Of a stretch of DNA of 64,000 nt, positions 26,327-33,902 are shown piece after piece. The notes beneath the pieces were generated by a model that was not told the DNA's origin, searched no databases, and saw only the letters and a list, made by a program, of their open reading frames with translations. The first letter of the stretch is position 1. Each line of letters begins with the position of its first letter. The stretch comes from Lujinxingia vulgaris (lineage in GTDB: Bacteria; Myxococcota_A; Bradymonadia; Bradymonadales; Bradymonadaceae), in the NCBI RefSeq assembly GCF_007997015.1, contig NZ_VOSM01000017.1, positions 1-64,000 of the forward strand, given 5' to 3'. The position numbers and the translations under genes are program-made.

Positions 26327-27475
26327 TCAGCGCACGAGCATCTTGGCGATGGTCTGCAGCTGCATGTTCGAGGTGCCTTCGTAGATCGCCCCGATCTTGG
26401 CGTCGCGGAAGAACTTCTCGGCCGGGTACTCGGTGGTAAAGCCCACGCCACCGAAGAGCTCGACGGCTTTCGAGGAGACGCGCTCGGCGACCTGGCTGCT
26501 GAAGAGCTTGGCCATCGCGCTCTCTTTCACAAAGGGCAGTCCGGCGTCTTTGAGGCGAGCGGCGTTGTAGACCATCAGGCGGGCGGCCTCGATCTCGGTG
26601 GCCATCTGCGCGTACTGGAACTGCACACCCTGGAAGCTGGCAATCGACTTTCCAAACTGCTCACGCTCCTGGATGTACTCCAGCGCGGCGTCGAGCGCGC
26701 CCTGGGCAAGACCCACCATCTGGGCGCCGATGCCGATGCGACCTTCGTTCAGGGTCTCAATCGCAACCTTGTAGCCCTTGCCCACTTCGCCGAGCACGTT
26801 CTCTTTGGGGACTTTGCACTTCTCAAAGAGCAGCTCGACGGTGGAGGAGGCGCGGATGCCCAGCTTGTCTTCCTTCTTGCCGACCGAGAAGCCCTCGAAG
26901 TCGCGCTCGACCAGAAAGGCCGTGATGCCCCGGTAGCCCGCGTCCGGATCGACGTTGGCAAAGACGATGTAGAGGTTGGCCTCCGCGCCGTTGGTGATCC
27001 AGAGCTTGGAGCCGTTGATCTCCCAGTGGTCGCCGCGGTCAACCGCGCGCGTCGAGAGCGCAAACGCGTCGGAGCCGCTGCCCGACTCGCTCAGCGCGTA
27101 GCTTCCCACCCACTCCGAGCACATTTTGGGAAAATACTTCTGCTTGAGCTCCTCATTGGCCCAGCGCAGGATCGCGTTGTTCACAAGCGTGTTCTGCACG
27201 TCGACAAAGACCGAGACGCTCGGGTCGACGGTGGCCAGCGCCTCAATGGCGAGGATCGCGGTCATGATCGAGCTCCCCGCCCCGCCGTACTCCTCGGGCA
27301 CCTCGATGCCCATCAGCCCCATCTCAAAACACTGCTTGATGAGCTCCTGGTCGAGTTGCTGGGCCTTGTCCATCGCGTGAACTTTGGGGGCGATGGCGCT
27401 TTTGGCAAAAGACGCCACGGCGTCGCGAAAGATCGCCTCATCTTCGGAGAGGTGGGTCAGGGGCATATGCGTCAT
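26327..27475 (-). CDS. acyl-CoA dehydrogenase, short/branched-chain type
   Basis: 382 residues, standard length. It oxidises short or branched acyl-CoA with FAD and passes electrons to ETF. Seen: YALSESGSGSDAFAL (usual LSEPxxGSD loop with Pro replaced by Ser), WITNGAEANLYIVFA, the REQFGKSIASFQGVQFQYAQM helix, and the catalytic glutamate segment IGAIYEGTSNMQLQTIAK. This order is close to butyryl-/2-methylbutyryl-CoA dehydrogenases. GAGG lies before the first ATG; a second ATG three codons later is possible. Unlike the larger dehydrogenase at 11.5-13.4 kb, no TGAATGA palindrome is seen upstream. Confidence 0.94.
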   Translation of the reverse strand: MTHMPLTHLSEDEAIFRDAVASFAKSAIAPKVHAMDKAQQLDQELIKQCFEMGLMGIEVPEEYGGAGSSIMTAILAIEALATVDPSVSVFVDVQNTLVNNAILRWANEELKQKYFPKMCSEWVGSYALSESGSGSDAFALSTRAVDRGDHWEINGSKLWITNGAEANLYIVFANVDPDAGYRGITAFLVERDFEGFSVGKKEDKLGIRASSTVELLFEKCKVPKENVLGEVGKGYKVAIETLNEGRIGIGAQMVGLAQGALDAALEYIQEREQFGKSIASFQGVQFQYAQMATEIEAARLMVYNAARLKDAGLPFVKESAMAKLFSSQVAERVSSKAVELFGGVGFTTEYPAEKFFRDAKIGAIYEGTSNMQLQTIAKMLVR

Positions 27476-27887
27476 GGAGAAGCCTCATCGATGGGGGTTA
27501 AAAAAGACGTTCAAAGCGTTGAAAACCTGCGCTCACACTTAGTCACCGCGCCCGATTTGCGCAAGCGCGCCGGTGCGCCCCTGCACTGCCTCCCCTCCCA
27601 TCGCGCGCGCGGCGACCTGCCTTATTGCGCCAGCATACCCCGCGCAAAACACGCACCAAACCCCCTTAAAAATCAGCCACTTATAAAACACATGCGCGCA
27701 AACCTTGCGCCCGCCACCACTGCGACAATCTGCCCGGGGTCCCCCGGGCGAAGATCCCCCGGCTGGGGGTTGACAGCCCCCGACGCCTTCCTTATCTAGT
27801 CGCCAAGTTCGCGCCTCGACCGCGTTTTTTCGCGCCGGAGGCATCAAGCCCGCATCACACACGTTTTGCAGCACACGGAGTAAGAAC
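27476..27887. other. divergent intergenic region, mostly leader/promoter sequence
   Basis: No gene is visible in these 412 bp. The right part carries the ahpC promoter (27770-27798) and short GC inverted repeats around 27735-27770, such as GGTCCCCCGGG and CCCCCGGCTGGGGG. The middle (27640-27690) is relatively A/C-rich. Nothing else recognisable was found. Confidence 0.5.
27770..27798 (+). promoter_or_regulatory. sigma-70-like promoter of ahpC
   Basis: A perfect -35 TTGACA is followed after 17 bp by TATCTA as the -10 element. It lies about 90 bp before the ahpC start, leaving a leader of roughly 80 nt. A short hairpin CCCCCGGCTGGGGG sits just before the -35. Confidence 0.65.
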
Positions 27888-28412
27888 ATGCTCAAGCTCG
27901 GACAGAAAGCCCCCGAATTCACCACCAGCGCGCTCGTTGGCCGTGAGATCAAAGAAATCAGCCTGGCCGATTACGCCGGCCAGTGGGTCGTGCTCTTCTT
28001 CTACCCGATGGACTTCACCTTCGTGTGCCCGACCGAGCTGGTGGAGTTCAACAACGCCATCGACGAATTCGAAGATCGCGACGCCGTGCTGCTGGGCGGC
28101 TCCACCGACACCGCCTACAGCCACCTGGGCTGGGTGAAGAGCCACGATGACCTGGGCGACCTGAAGTACCCGCTCTTCGCTGACGTCACCAAGAAGATGG
28201 CCGCCGACTACGGCGTGCTGCACGAAGGCGACGGCGTGGCCGAGCGCGGCACCTTCATCATCGACCCGGAAGGCAACGTGCGCTTCCTCAACATCAACGA
28301 CCGCAACGTCGGCCGCAGCGTCTCCGAGACCCTGCGCGTGCTCGACGCCCTGCAGACCGATGAGCTCTGCGCCTGCGGTTGGGAGAAGGGCCAGGACACC
28401 ATCAAGCTCTAA
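27888..28412 (+). CDS. ahpC: 2-Cys peroxiredoxin (AhpC/TSA family)
   Basis: 174-residue cytosolic peroxidase that reduces hydroperoxides and peroxynitrite. The peroxidatic Cys47 lies in FYPMDFTFVCPTE. The C-terminal DELCACGW carries candidate resolving cysteines. It lacks the longer YF-containing tail of enteric AhpC and resembles the mycobacterial/AhpE-to-AhpC group that works with AhpD. It is driven by a good promoter, ends in an intrinsic terminator, and is followed 188 bp later by an AhpD-like gene, a well-known functional pairing. Confidence 0.93.
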   Translation: MLKLGQKAPEFTTSALVGREIKEISLADYAGQWVVLFFYPMDFTFVCPTELVEFNNAIDEFEDRDAVLLGGSTDTAYSHLGWVKSHDDLGDLKYPLFADVTKKMAADYGVLHEGDGVAERGTFIIDPEGNVRFLNINDRNVGRSVSETLRVLDALQTDELCACGWEKGQDTIKL

Positions 28413-28440
28413 TCCCGCCGCGCACCTGCCGCGACGCGTC

Positions 28441-28475
28441 AAAGGGCGGCCTCTTGTGGGGCCGCCCTTTTTCTT
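28441..28475 (+). terminator. intrinsic terminator after ahpC
   Basis: An 11-bp stem AAAGGGCGGCC / GGCCGCCCTTT with an 8-nt loop is followed by TTCTT. It probably reduces read-through from ahpC into the AhpD-like gene. Confidence 0.88.
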
Positions 28476-28600
28476 AAGATTCAAACGCCCCACCCGGGTT
28501 GACCGCCCCACTGCGGTCCCCACCTTGCCCCCCGAGCTGCCTTCCTACCTGAGCGCGCCCTGCCCCATGAGGGACGCGCGCCACCAACCCCGGAGATTCT

Positions 28601-29239
28601 ATGAGCTGGCTTCCCGTACTGAATGATGAGGCGATGAACGACGACCAGAAAAAGGTCTTTGATCGCGCTCTGACCAAGCTGAACATCGAAGGCGACGCCC
28701 CGGACTGGCTGCGCGTGCTGGCCAACGCGCCGCTCTTCTTGAAAGACGTCTTCATGAACCTCGACAAAGGCGTCTTCTCCGACGGCGGGCTGCAGTCCAA
28801 GACCAAGGTGCTGCTCGCAGCGGTGGCCGCGGCGCACTGGGGCAACCAGGACGTGGCGCAATTCTTTGCCGATCGCGCCCGCGCGCAGGGTTTTAACGAC
28901 GAGCAGATCCACGAGGCGCTGGGCATCGCGGCGACCTCCACCTCGTTTAACCTCTACTACAAGTTCCGCTCGCTGGCGGCGACCGACGCCTTTGAGGGAT
29001 TCAACCCCGGGCTGCGCGCCACCCTCTTCATGCGCCCCACCCTGGGCAAGGCCTTTGCCGAGCTGGTCAACCTGATGATCAGCACCGCCAACGGCTGCTC
29101 GAGCTGCGTCTCCGGCCATATTCAGGAGGCCGTCAACCAAGACGTGACCAAAGAGCAGATCGATGAGGTGATCCGCACCGGCGCCATCGTCGCCTCGCTC
29201 TGCCAGTTCGTGAACAGCTCGGAGCGCTACACCCGCTAA
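28601..29239 (+). CDS. AhpD-like alkylhydroperoxidase / carboxymuconolactone decarboxylase family protein
   Basis: 212 residues of all-alpha AhpD-like fold. The redox motif is CSSCVSGH (CxxC followed by His), matching the catalytic pair that recycles AhpC. The N-terminal half looks like a degenerate duplicate of the domain (LQSKTKVLLAAVAAAHWGNQDVAQFFADRA), without cysteines, so the protein may be a single-chain pseudo-dimer. CGGAG precedes the ATG. Position next to ahpC supports a role in peroxide or peroxynitrite defence, with lipoyl-dependent electron transfer as in mycobacteria being a family-based inference. Confidence 0.88.
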   Translation: MSWLPVLNDEAMNDDQKKVFDRALTKLNIEGDAPDWLRVLANAPLFLKDVFMNLDKGVFSDGGLQSKTKVLLAAVAAAHWGNQDVAQFFADRARAQGFNDEQIHEALGIAATSTSFNLYYKFRSLAATDAFEGFNPGLRATLFMRPTLGKAFAELVNLMISTANGCSSCVSGHIQEAVNQDVTKEQIDEVIRTGAIVASLCQFVNSSERYTR

Positions 29240-29308
29240 CGCGCACAGCTGAGCTACACAGGCCGCCTAAGTCGCCACTTTTCGACCATGGCTGCCTGTT
29301 GTAAGTAC

Positions 29309-29344
29309 CGAGGCGACCGGCTGCTTTCGCAGCCGGTCGCCTCG
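29309..29344 (+). promoter_or_regulatory. 16-bp perfect hairpin in the mtnP leader
   Basis: CGAGGCGACCGGCTGC and its exact complement flank a TTTC loop, 150 bp before the mtnP start. A second short inverted repeat (GCGCGCTCTGCGCGC) follows directly. There is no T-run, so this is not a standard terminator. It could be an mRNA leader structure or a Rho-independent-like stop for the AhpD gene. Confidence 0.5.
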
Positions 29345-29494
29345 CGCGCTCTGCGCGCGTTTAGCAACGCGCCACGCTTTGCGCCGGCATCGAAAACTTT
29401 GAAACGCGCCTCCGGCGCTTCGCATCTCAACGGCGTCGCGGTGCTCGCCACAGGCGACACCCACCGCGACCTCTCACCGTCTGAAGGGAGTACC

Positions 29495-30379
29495 ATGTCT
29501 ACGGGCACCAACGATCTTCGCGTCCCCATCGCCATCATCGGCGGCAGCGGCCTCTATGAGCTCGACGGCCTCAAGGTCATCGAAGAGCGCACCATCGAGA
29601 CCCCCTTCGGCATGCCCAGCGCGCCGATCCTCATCGGTGAGCTCGACGGTCGCCGCGTAGCCTTCTTGCCGCGCCACGGCAAAAACCACGAGTACAACCC
29701 CTCCACGGTGCCCTACCGCGCCAACATCTGGGCGCTGAAAAGCCTGGGCGTCTTCTGGGTTGTGACCGTCAGCGCGGTGGGCTCGCTTAAAGAAGCGATC
29801 GTGCCGGGGCATGTGGTCATCCCCGACAACATCATCGACAAGACCTACCGCCGCGCCAACACGCTCTTCGATGAGCTCGCTGTGCACGTGAACCTGACCT
29901 ACCCCTTCGATCCGATGCTGCGCGAGGTGCTCATCGAGTGCGTCAAAGCCGAAGGCGTGCCCTGCCACACCGAGGGCACCTACGTGTGTATGGAAGGCCC
30001 GGCCTTTAGCACCCGCGCCGAGAGCGAGTTGCACCGCTCCTGGGGCGCCTCGCTCATCGGCATGACCGCGATGCCCGAGGCCCGGCTGGCGCGCGAGGCC
30101 GAGCTCTGCTACGCCACCATCGCCCTCTCCACCGATTACGACTGCTGGAAGGATGACGACGAGGTGGACGTTACTAACGTGATGGCGATCATCAAACAGA
30201 ACGTCGCCAACGTGCGCCGCATCCTCCAACGCGTCATCCCGGCCATCCCGCTGGAGCGCGAAGAGGAGTGCGAGGCCGGCCGCGCCTTGCAGTTCGGCAT
30301 CATGACGCCGGCCGAAGCCATTCCCGAGGACGCCCGCAAGAAGCTGGGCATCTTCCTCGACAAGTACCTCGATCAGTAG
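29495..30379 (+). CDS. mtnP: S-methyl-5'-thioadenosine phosphorylase
   Basis: 294 residues. It splits methylthioadenosine into adenine and methylthioribose-1-phosphate, feeding the methionine salvage pathway that also uses MtnB. Motifs: IAIIGGSGLYEL, the phosphate/purine site LPRHGKNHEYNPSTVPYRANIWAL, TVSAVGSLKEAIVPG, and the substrate strand VCMEGPAFSTRAESELHRSWG followed by IGMTAMPEARLAREAELCY. The ATG is chosen because GAAGGGAG lies 4 nt before it; the open frame extends 69 codons upstream through the hairpin leader but is not protein-like. It is the likely head of a unit with the zinc-finger, rubredoxin-like and rarA genes. Confidence 0.94.
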   Translation: MSTGTNDLRVPIAIIGGSGLYELDGLKVIEERTIETPFGMPSAPILIGELDGRRVAFLPRHGKNHEYNPSTVPYRANIWALKSLGVFWVVTVSAVGSLKEAIVPGHVVIPDNIIDKTYRRANTLFDELAVHVNLTYPFDPMLREVLIECVKAEGVPCHTEGTYVCMEGPAFSTRAESELHRSWGASLIGMTAMPEARLAREAELCYATIALSTDYDCWKDDDEVDVTNVMAIIKQNVANVRRILQRVIPAIPLEREEECEAGRALQFGIMTPAEAIPEDARKKLGIFLDKYLDQ

Positions 30380-30436
30380 TCTGCTGCGCCGACGCGCAGG
30401 CCCTTTGATCTGCCCCATGTGCCAGGGAGTCGACCT

Positions 30437-30685
30437 ATGAAGTGTCAAAAGCTCGTTGATCTTTTGACGGATTACCTCGAAGGAGAGCTCGCCGACGACG
30501 AGCGCGCCCACCTCGAGGAGCATCTGGCGTTTTGCCCGCCCTGCGTCGACTTCTTAAAGAGCTACAAACGCACCGGGCCGATGTGCAAAGAGGTCCTCCA
30601 GGCGAAGATGCCCGACTCCATGCAGCAGGCCCTTTCCCAATACCTGCGTTCCAGACTAGACTGCCCCGACTCGCCAGGGGAATGA
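30437..30685 (+). CDS. putative anti-sigma factor-type zinc-finger protein
   Basis: 82 residues. The N-terminus MKCQKLVDLLTDYLEGELADDERAHLEEHLAFCPPCVDFLKSY (two segments) matches the zf-HC2/ZAS domain, with zinc ligands in H-x3-H... and C-x2-C (AFCPPC). No membrane segment follows and no sigma factor gene is adjacent, so it is a free-standing module. GGGAG lies 7 nt before the ATG. It sits 57 bp after mtnP. Such stand-alone ZAS proteins may bind ECF sigma factors or act in redox sensing; the partner is unknown. Confidence 0.8.
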   Translation: MKCQKLVDLLTDYLEGELADDERAHLEEHLAFCPPCVDFLKSYKRTGPMCKEVLQAKMPDSMQQALSQYLRSRLDCPDSPGE

Positions 30686-30760
30686 CCCCCCGGGCGTCTC
30701 CATCCTCTGCGGGTCAACGCAGGCCAACGATTTCAACGATTTCAACGTTTTGAAGTAGGT

Positions 30761-31081
30761 GTGACCGTGACGAGCTACCAGCCCTTTATGCAGGCGCTTT
30801 TGTGGACCTGTAAAAACTGCGCCTTCGTGTACGAAGGCGGCCAGCCCAAGCAAAACTGCCCGATGTGCGAGTCCTACAAGACCTCGTTCATCGACCTGCC
30901 GCAGCACCTGGAGGCGAAGGTGCGTGAGGCGCATCCCGATCTTCCCTTCAACCACGCCGACTGCCGCGCCACGCGCAAAAAGCTGATGGAAGAGCACGGC
31001 GTGCTCAAAAGCTACCGCGTCTCCGGGCGTCAGCTTCCCACGGTCTCCGGCGGCAACATCTCGCCAGCCAAGAGCGTCTGA
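30761..31081 (+). CDS. small rubredoxin-like/zinc-ribbon protein
   Basis: 106 residues with a GTG start; a second GTG two codons later is possible. Residues 15-40 contain [15 protein letters not shown] and NCPMC, two CxxC knuckles spaced as in a rubredoxin or rubrerythrin C-terminal domain, with a tyrosine after the first knuckle. The basic C-terminal half (residues 55-106) is not recognised. A single Fe or Zn site is expected. The gene lies between the ZAS protein and rarA. Proximity to ahpC/ahpD would fit a redox role, but this is inference. Confidence 0.75.
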   Translation: MTVTSYQPFMQALLWTCKNCAFVYEGGQPKQNCPMCESYKTSFIDLPQHLEAKVREAHPDLPFNHADCRATRKKLMEEHGVLKSYRVSGRQLPTVSGGNISPAKSV

Positions 31082-31117
31082 GACGCCCTCCCCTCCCTCT
31101 TGCCATCGAGCAGCACG

Positions 31118-32467
31118 ATGAGCAGCCCCAACGCCCGGCGCCCGCTGGCCGAGCGCATGCGCCCGTCCACGCTCGAAGCCTTTGTGGGCCAGCGCCACCT
31201 GCTGGCCGAGGGCAAACTCCTGGCCAGCGCGCTCTCCCGGGGGCGCCTCCCAAGCCTGATTCTCTGGGGACCGCCCGGTTGCGGCAAGACGACCCTCGCC
31301 AAGATCTTGAGCGACGAGGTCGGCGCGCAGCTTGCGCCCCTCTCTGCGGTCAGCGGCGGCGTCAAAGACATCCGCCAGGCCGTCGAGCAGGCCGGCGACC
31401 TTCGGCGCATGCTCGGCCAGACCACGGTGCTCTTCGTCGACGAGATCCACCGCTTTAATAAGGCCCAGCAAGACGCGCTCCTGCCGCACGTGGAGCAGGG
31501 CACGGTCACGCTGATCGGCGCCACCACCGAAAACCCGAGCTTCGAGGTCAACGCCGCGCTCCTCTCGCGCTGCCGCACCCTTGTGCTGGAAGCGCTCGAC
31601 GAGGCAGCGCTCGAGCGCATCCTCCGCCAGGCCCTCACCGACAGCTCCCGCGGCCTGGGCCTTGAGCCCGAGGCCCTGAGCGACGACGCGCTGGGCGCCC
31701 TGCTCAACGTCGCCGAAGGCGACGCCCGCGCCGCCCTCAACACCCTGGAGCTCGCCGCCACCTTCGCCGCAGCCCGGGGCAGCACCACCATCGAGCACCC
31801 CGATGTGGAGGAGGCCGCCCAACAGCGCGTCATCCGCTACGACAAGGCCGGCGACGCCCACTACAACACCGTCAGCGCCTTTATCAAAAGCATGCGCGGC
31901 TCCGACCCCGACGCCGCCGTCTACTACATGGTCCGCATGCTCGAGGGCGGCGAAGATCCGCTCTTTGTACTGCGCCGCATGGTCATCTTCGCCAGCGAAG
32001 ACATCGGCAACGCCGACCCGAACGCCCTGCGCGTAGCCCTCGACGCCGCCGAGGCTTTTCGTTTTATGGGCATGCCCGAGGGCGTGCTGCCGATGACGCA
32101 GGCGGTGATTTATCTGGCCTGCGCCCCCAAATCCAACAGCGCCCTGACCACCTACGCCGCCGCCCGCAAAGCCCTCCAGCAGACCGGCAACCTGCCCCTC
32201 CCCAAACACCTGCTCAACGCCCCCACCAAACTCATGGCCAACCTCGGCCACGGCCGCGGCTACAAATACCCCCATAACTTCTCCGGCAACTACGTGGCCG
32301 GGGAGTCGTATCTGCCCGAAGACCTCCAGAACCAGCGCTTCTACCAGCCTGGCGAAAACGAGGTGATCCCGCGACCTCCCGGGCTTGATGCGGAGGCTGA
32401 GGCGCGGAGGAAGGCCACGCAGGCGGAGGGGCCCTCGCCGAATCCGTACCATAAGAATGCGAAGTGA
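31118..32467 (+). CDS. rarA: replication-associated recombination protein A
   Basis: 449-residue AAA+ clamp-loader-like ATPase (RarA/MgsA, WRNIP1 homologue) acting at stalled replication forks. Motifs: [22 protein letters not shown], Walker [13 protein letters not shown], Walker [16 protein letters not shown], sensor 1 [12 protein letters not shown], arginine finger ALLSRC, and the C-terminal tetramerisation region ending in [12 protein letters not shown]...YLPEDL. The ATG start follows MPSSST-coding sequence with a TTG at 31100 as alternative. Length and order are normal. It ends the plus-strand unit that starts with mtnP. Just downstream lie G-rich 90-bp repeats. Confidence 0.95.
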   Translation: MSSPNARRPLAERMRPSTLEAFVGQRHLLAEGKLLASALSRGRLPSLILWGPPGCGKTTLAKILSDEVGAQLAPLSAVSGGVKDIRQAVEQAGDLRRMLGQTTVLFVDEIHRFNKAQQDALLPHVEQGTVTLIGATTENPSFEVNAALLSRCRTLVLEALDEAALERILRQALTDSSRGLGLEPEALSDDALGALLNVAEGDARAALNTLELAATFAAARGSTTIEHPDVEEAAQQRVIRYDKAGDAHYNTVSAFIKSMRGSDPDAAVYYMVRMLEGGEDPLFVLRRMVIFASEDIGNADPNALRVALDAAEAFRFMGMPEGVLPMTQAVIYLACAPKSNSALTTYAAARKALQQTGNLPLPKHLLNAPTKLMANLGHGRGYKYPHNFSGNYVAGESYLPEDLQNQRFYQPGENEVIPRPPGLDAEAEARRKATQAEGPSPNPYHKNAK

Positions 32468-32480
32468 GTGGGGGGGCTGG

Positions 32481-32677
32481 GGGGTTCGCGCTGTGGGGAG
32501 GTTCGGGTGTGGCGAGGGGGGGCGCGTTTTGTGGTTGGGTGGTTACGGGGTTAGGTGGTTGTGGGGCGCCGGGGTTCGCGCTGTGGGGAGGTTCGGGTGT
32601 GGCGAGGGGGGGCGCGTTTTGTGGTCAGGTGGTTAAGGGGTTAGGTGGTTGTGGGGCGCCGGGGTTCGCGCTGTGGG
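32481..32677. repeat. 90-bp G-rich tandem repeat (2 copies plus start of a third)
   Basis: Two copies (32481-32570, 32571-32660) differ at only three positions; a third copy stops after 17 bp. The plus strand is almost free of C and has several runs of four or more G, so G-quadruplexes are possible. It begins 13 bp after the rarA stop, in the gap before a convergent gene. Open frames through it are low-complexity Gly/Trp/Val and not credible proteins. The rest of the gap (32690-32842) holds the hairpin at 32724-32746 and GAGATCG-like short repeats. Confidence 0.95.
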
Positions 32678-32723
32678 TCGATTCGTGAGGTCCTTGCGTG
32701 GAAGCACGCCTCCTCCCAACCGT

Positions 32724-32746
32724 AGGGGCACCCCTTGTCGGTGCCC
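32724..32746. repeat. dispersed GTAGGGGC hairpin, copy 1
   Basis: GGGCACC-CCTTGTC-GGTGCCC forms a 7-bp stem and 7-nt loop preceded by CCGTAG. It shares CCGTAGGGGC and the loop CTTGT with a hairpin at 44501-44523 (minus strand). From memory, related CGTAGGGGCGGGTCTTGTGC-type hairpins are scattered in intergenic DNA of several unrelated bacteria. Confidence 0.6.
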
Positions 32747-32842
32747 ATGACACCCGGGTTCGAGACCGAGATCGCGTCCGAGATCGAGCCCGAGATCCCT
32801 CTCAAGCTCACCAACCCATCCCCGTCCTCCCTTAACGAAGAA

Positions 32843-33613
32843 TCACCGGTACGTGACGTGATAGGGAAACCTGAAGTTCCCCTGCACATAAAACTGCCCG
32901 ATATGCCAGATCGAACTTTCGTCGAAGCTCCCCATCTCCAGCACCGAGCCCCCCACCGGCTGCGGCAGGTGCAGCATCGACGACCACCCGAAGCTCAGCC
33001 CGAAGTCGCGCGCGGCCTGAATCTCAAAATCCAGGGTGATGTCGATGCCCGGGCGAACGAAGAAGGTCGGCGAGGGCAGCGTGTCGGAGTGCATAAACAA
33101 CGCGGTCCCGATGATCGAGGCGCCCAGGCTCACGCGAAAGGGGCTGGGGCTGAGCGCAAGGCCCGCGCCCAGCAGCGACCAGGTCGCGCCGTACATCCCC
33201 GTATCCCAGATCTTCGGCGAGAAATAGACCGAGCGCGGCAAAATCGCAGCGATCCCCGGCCGGTAGCGTACCTCCCCGGCCGCCAGCAGCCGATTGCGGT
33301 ACTGCCGGGGCACCAGCTTCGGATGCTCCCGCACCAGATCGGAGGTGATCACCGCCTCCAGATCGATGCGCACCCCGAAATGCACCGGCTGGTCCTCGTA
33401 CACATCGCCCCCATAACCGCTGGAGAGCGAGGGAGAGCCCACCATCACCCCGGCCGGCCCCACGCCCACCTGCACCGGGATGCTGGCGCGATTGGGGGCT
33501 TTCCAGCCCTTATAGCCCGAGCGGGCCTGCTGGGCTGCGGCCGGCGCGCTCATGCTTAGCACGCACGCCCCCACCACCATCGCCATCATGTGTATTGCTA
33601 CTGCATCTCGCAC
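32843..33613 (-). CDS. secreted or outer-membrane beta-barrel-like protein
   Basis: 256 residues with a GTG start preceded by GGGAGG at 6 nt. A signal peptide (MMAMVVGACVLSMSAPAAAQ, cleavage after AAA-Q) is clear. The mature part alternates polar and hydrophobic/aromatic residues (FRVSLGASIIGTALFMHS, FFVRPGIDITLDFEI, DFGLSFGWSSMLHL, QFYVQGNFRFPYHVTYR) like an outer-membrane beta-barrel and ends in aromatic-rich strands, although the last residues are TYR, not Phe. I do not recognise the family. It is monocistronic, convergent to rarA and divergent from the first sulfatase-fold gene. Confidence 0.75.
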   Translation of the reverse strand: MRDAVAIHMMAMVVGACVLSMSAPAAAQQARSGYKGWKAPNRASIPVQVGVGPAGVMVGSPSLSSGYGGDVYEDQPVHFGVRIDLEAVITSDLVREHPKLVPRQYRNRLLAAGEVRYRPGIAAILPRSVYFSPKIWDTGMYGATWSLLGAGLALSPSPFRVSLGASIIGTALFMHSDTLPSPTFFVRPGIDITLDFEIQAARDFGLSFGWSSMLHLPQPVGGSVLEMGSFDESSIWHIGQFYVQGNFRFPYHVTYR

Positions 33614-33902
33614 TGCGTACCTCCCTCTCTGCTCGCCAGTCGGTCAGGGGAATGATTCATGTGGATCGCTGACGTTGGAGCGTAGTGGGAATTCAAGCGC
33701 CGGGTAAAGACACGATCCCGCGCGGCCGGGGGTCATGCCCGGGATCAACCGGCGCCTGCCTGACGCGTCGCGCCGGTTTCGCCACGAAACCCGGGACATG
33801 GTCGATGCCCTTTCCCTGCGCCCCCTTCCTGCGCTATGCCATGCGCCACCTTGTTTCTGTGACGTGCTCGCCCTTTCCTCCCCACCGCCTCACCGACGTT
33901 CT

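Noticed and set aside
29288-29494. N-terminal extension of mtnP by 69 codons
   Set aside because: The segment passes through a 16-bp hairpin, is not protein-like, and the internal ATG has a strong SD at ideal spacing.
32385-32688. Gly/Trp-rich frames across the 90-bp repeat
   Set aside because: Low-complexity translation of G-rich tandem DNA without start signals or stable composition.
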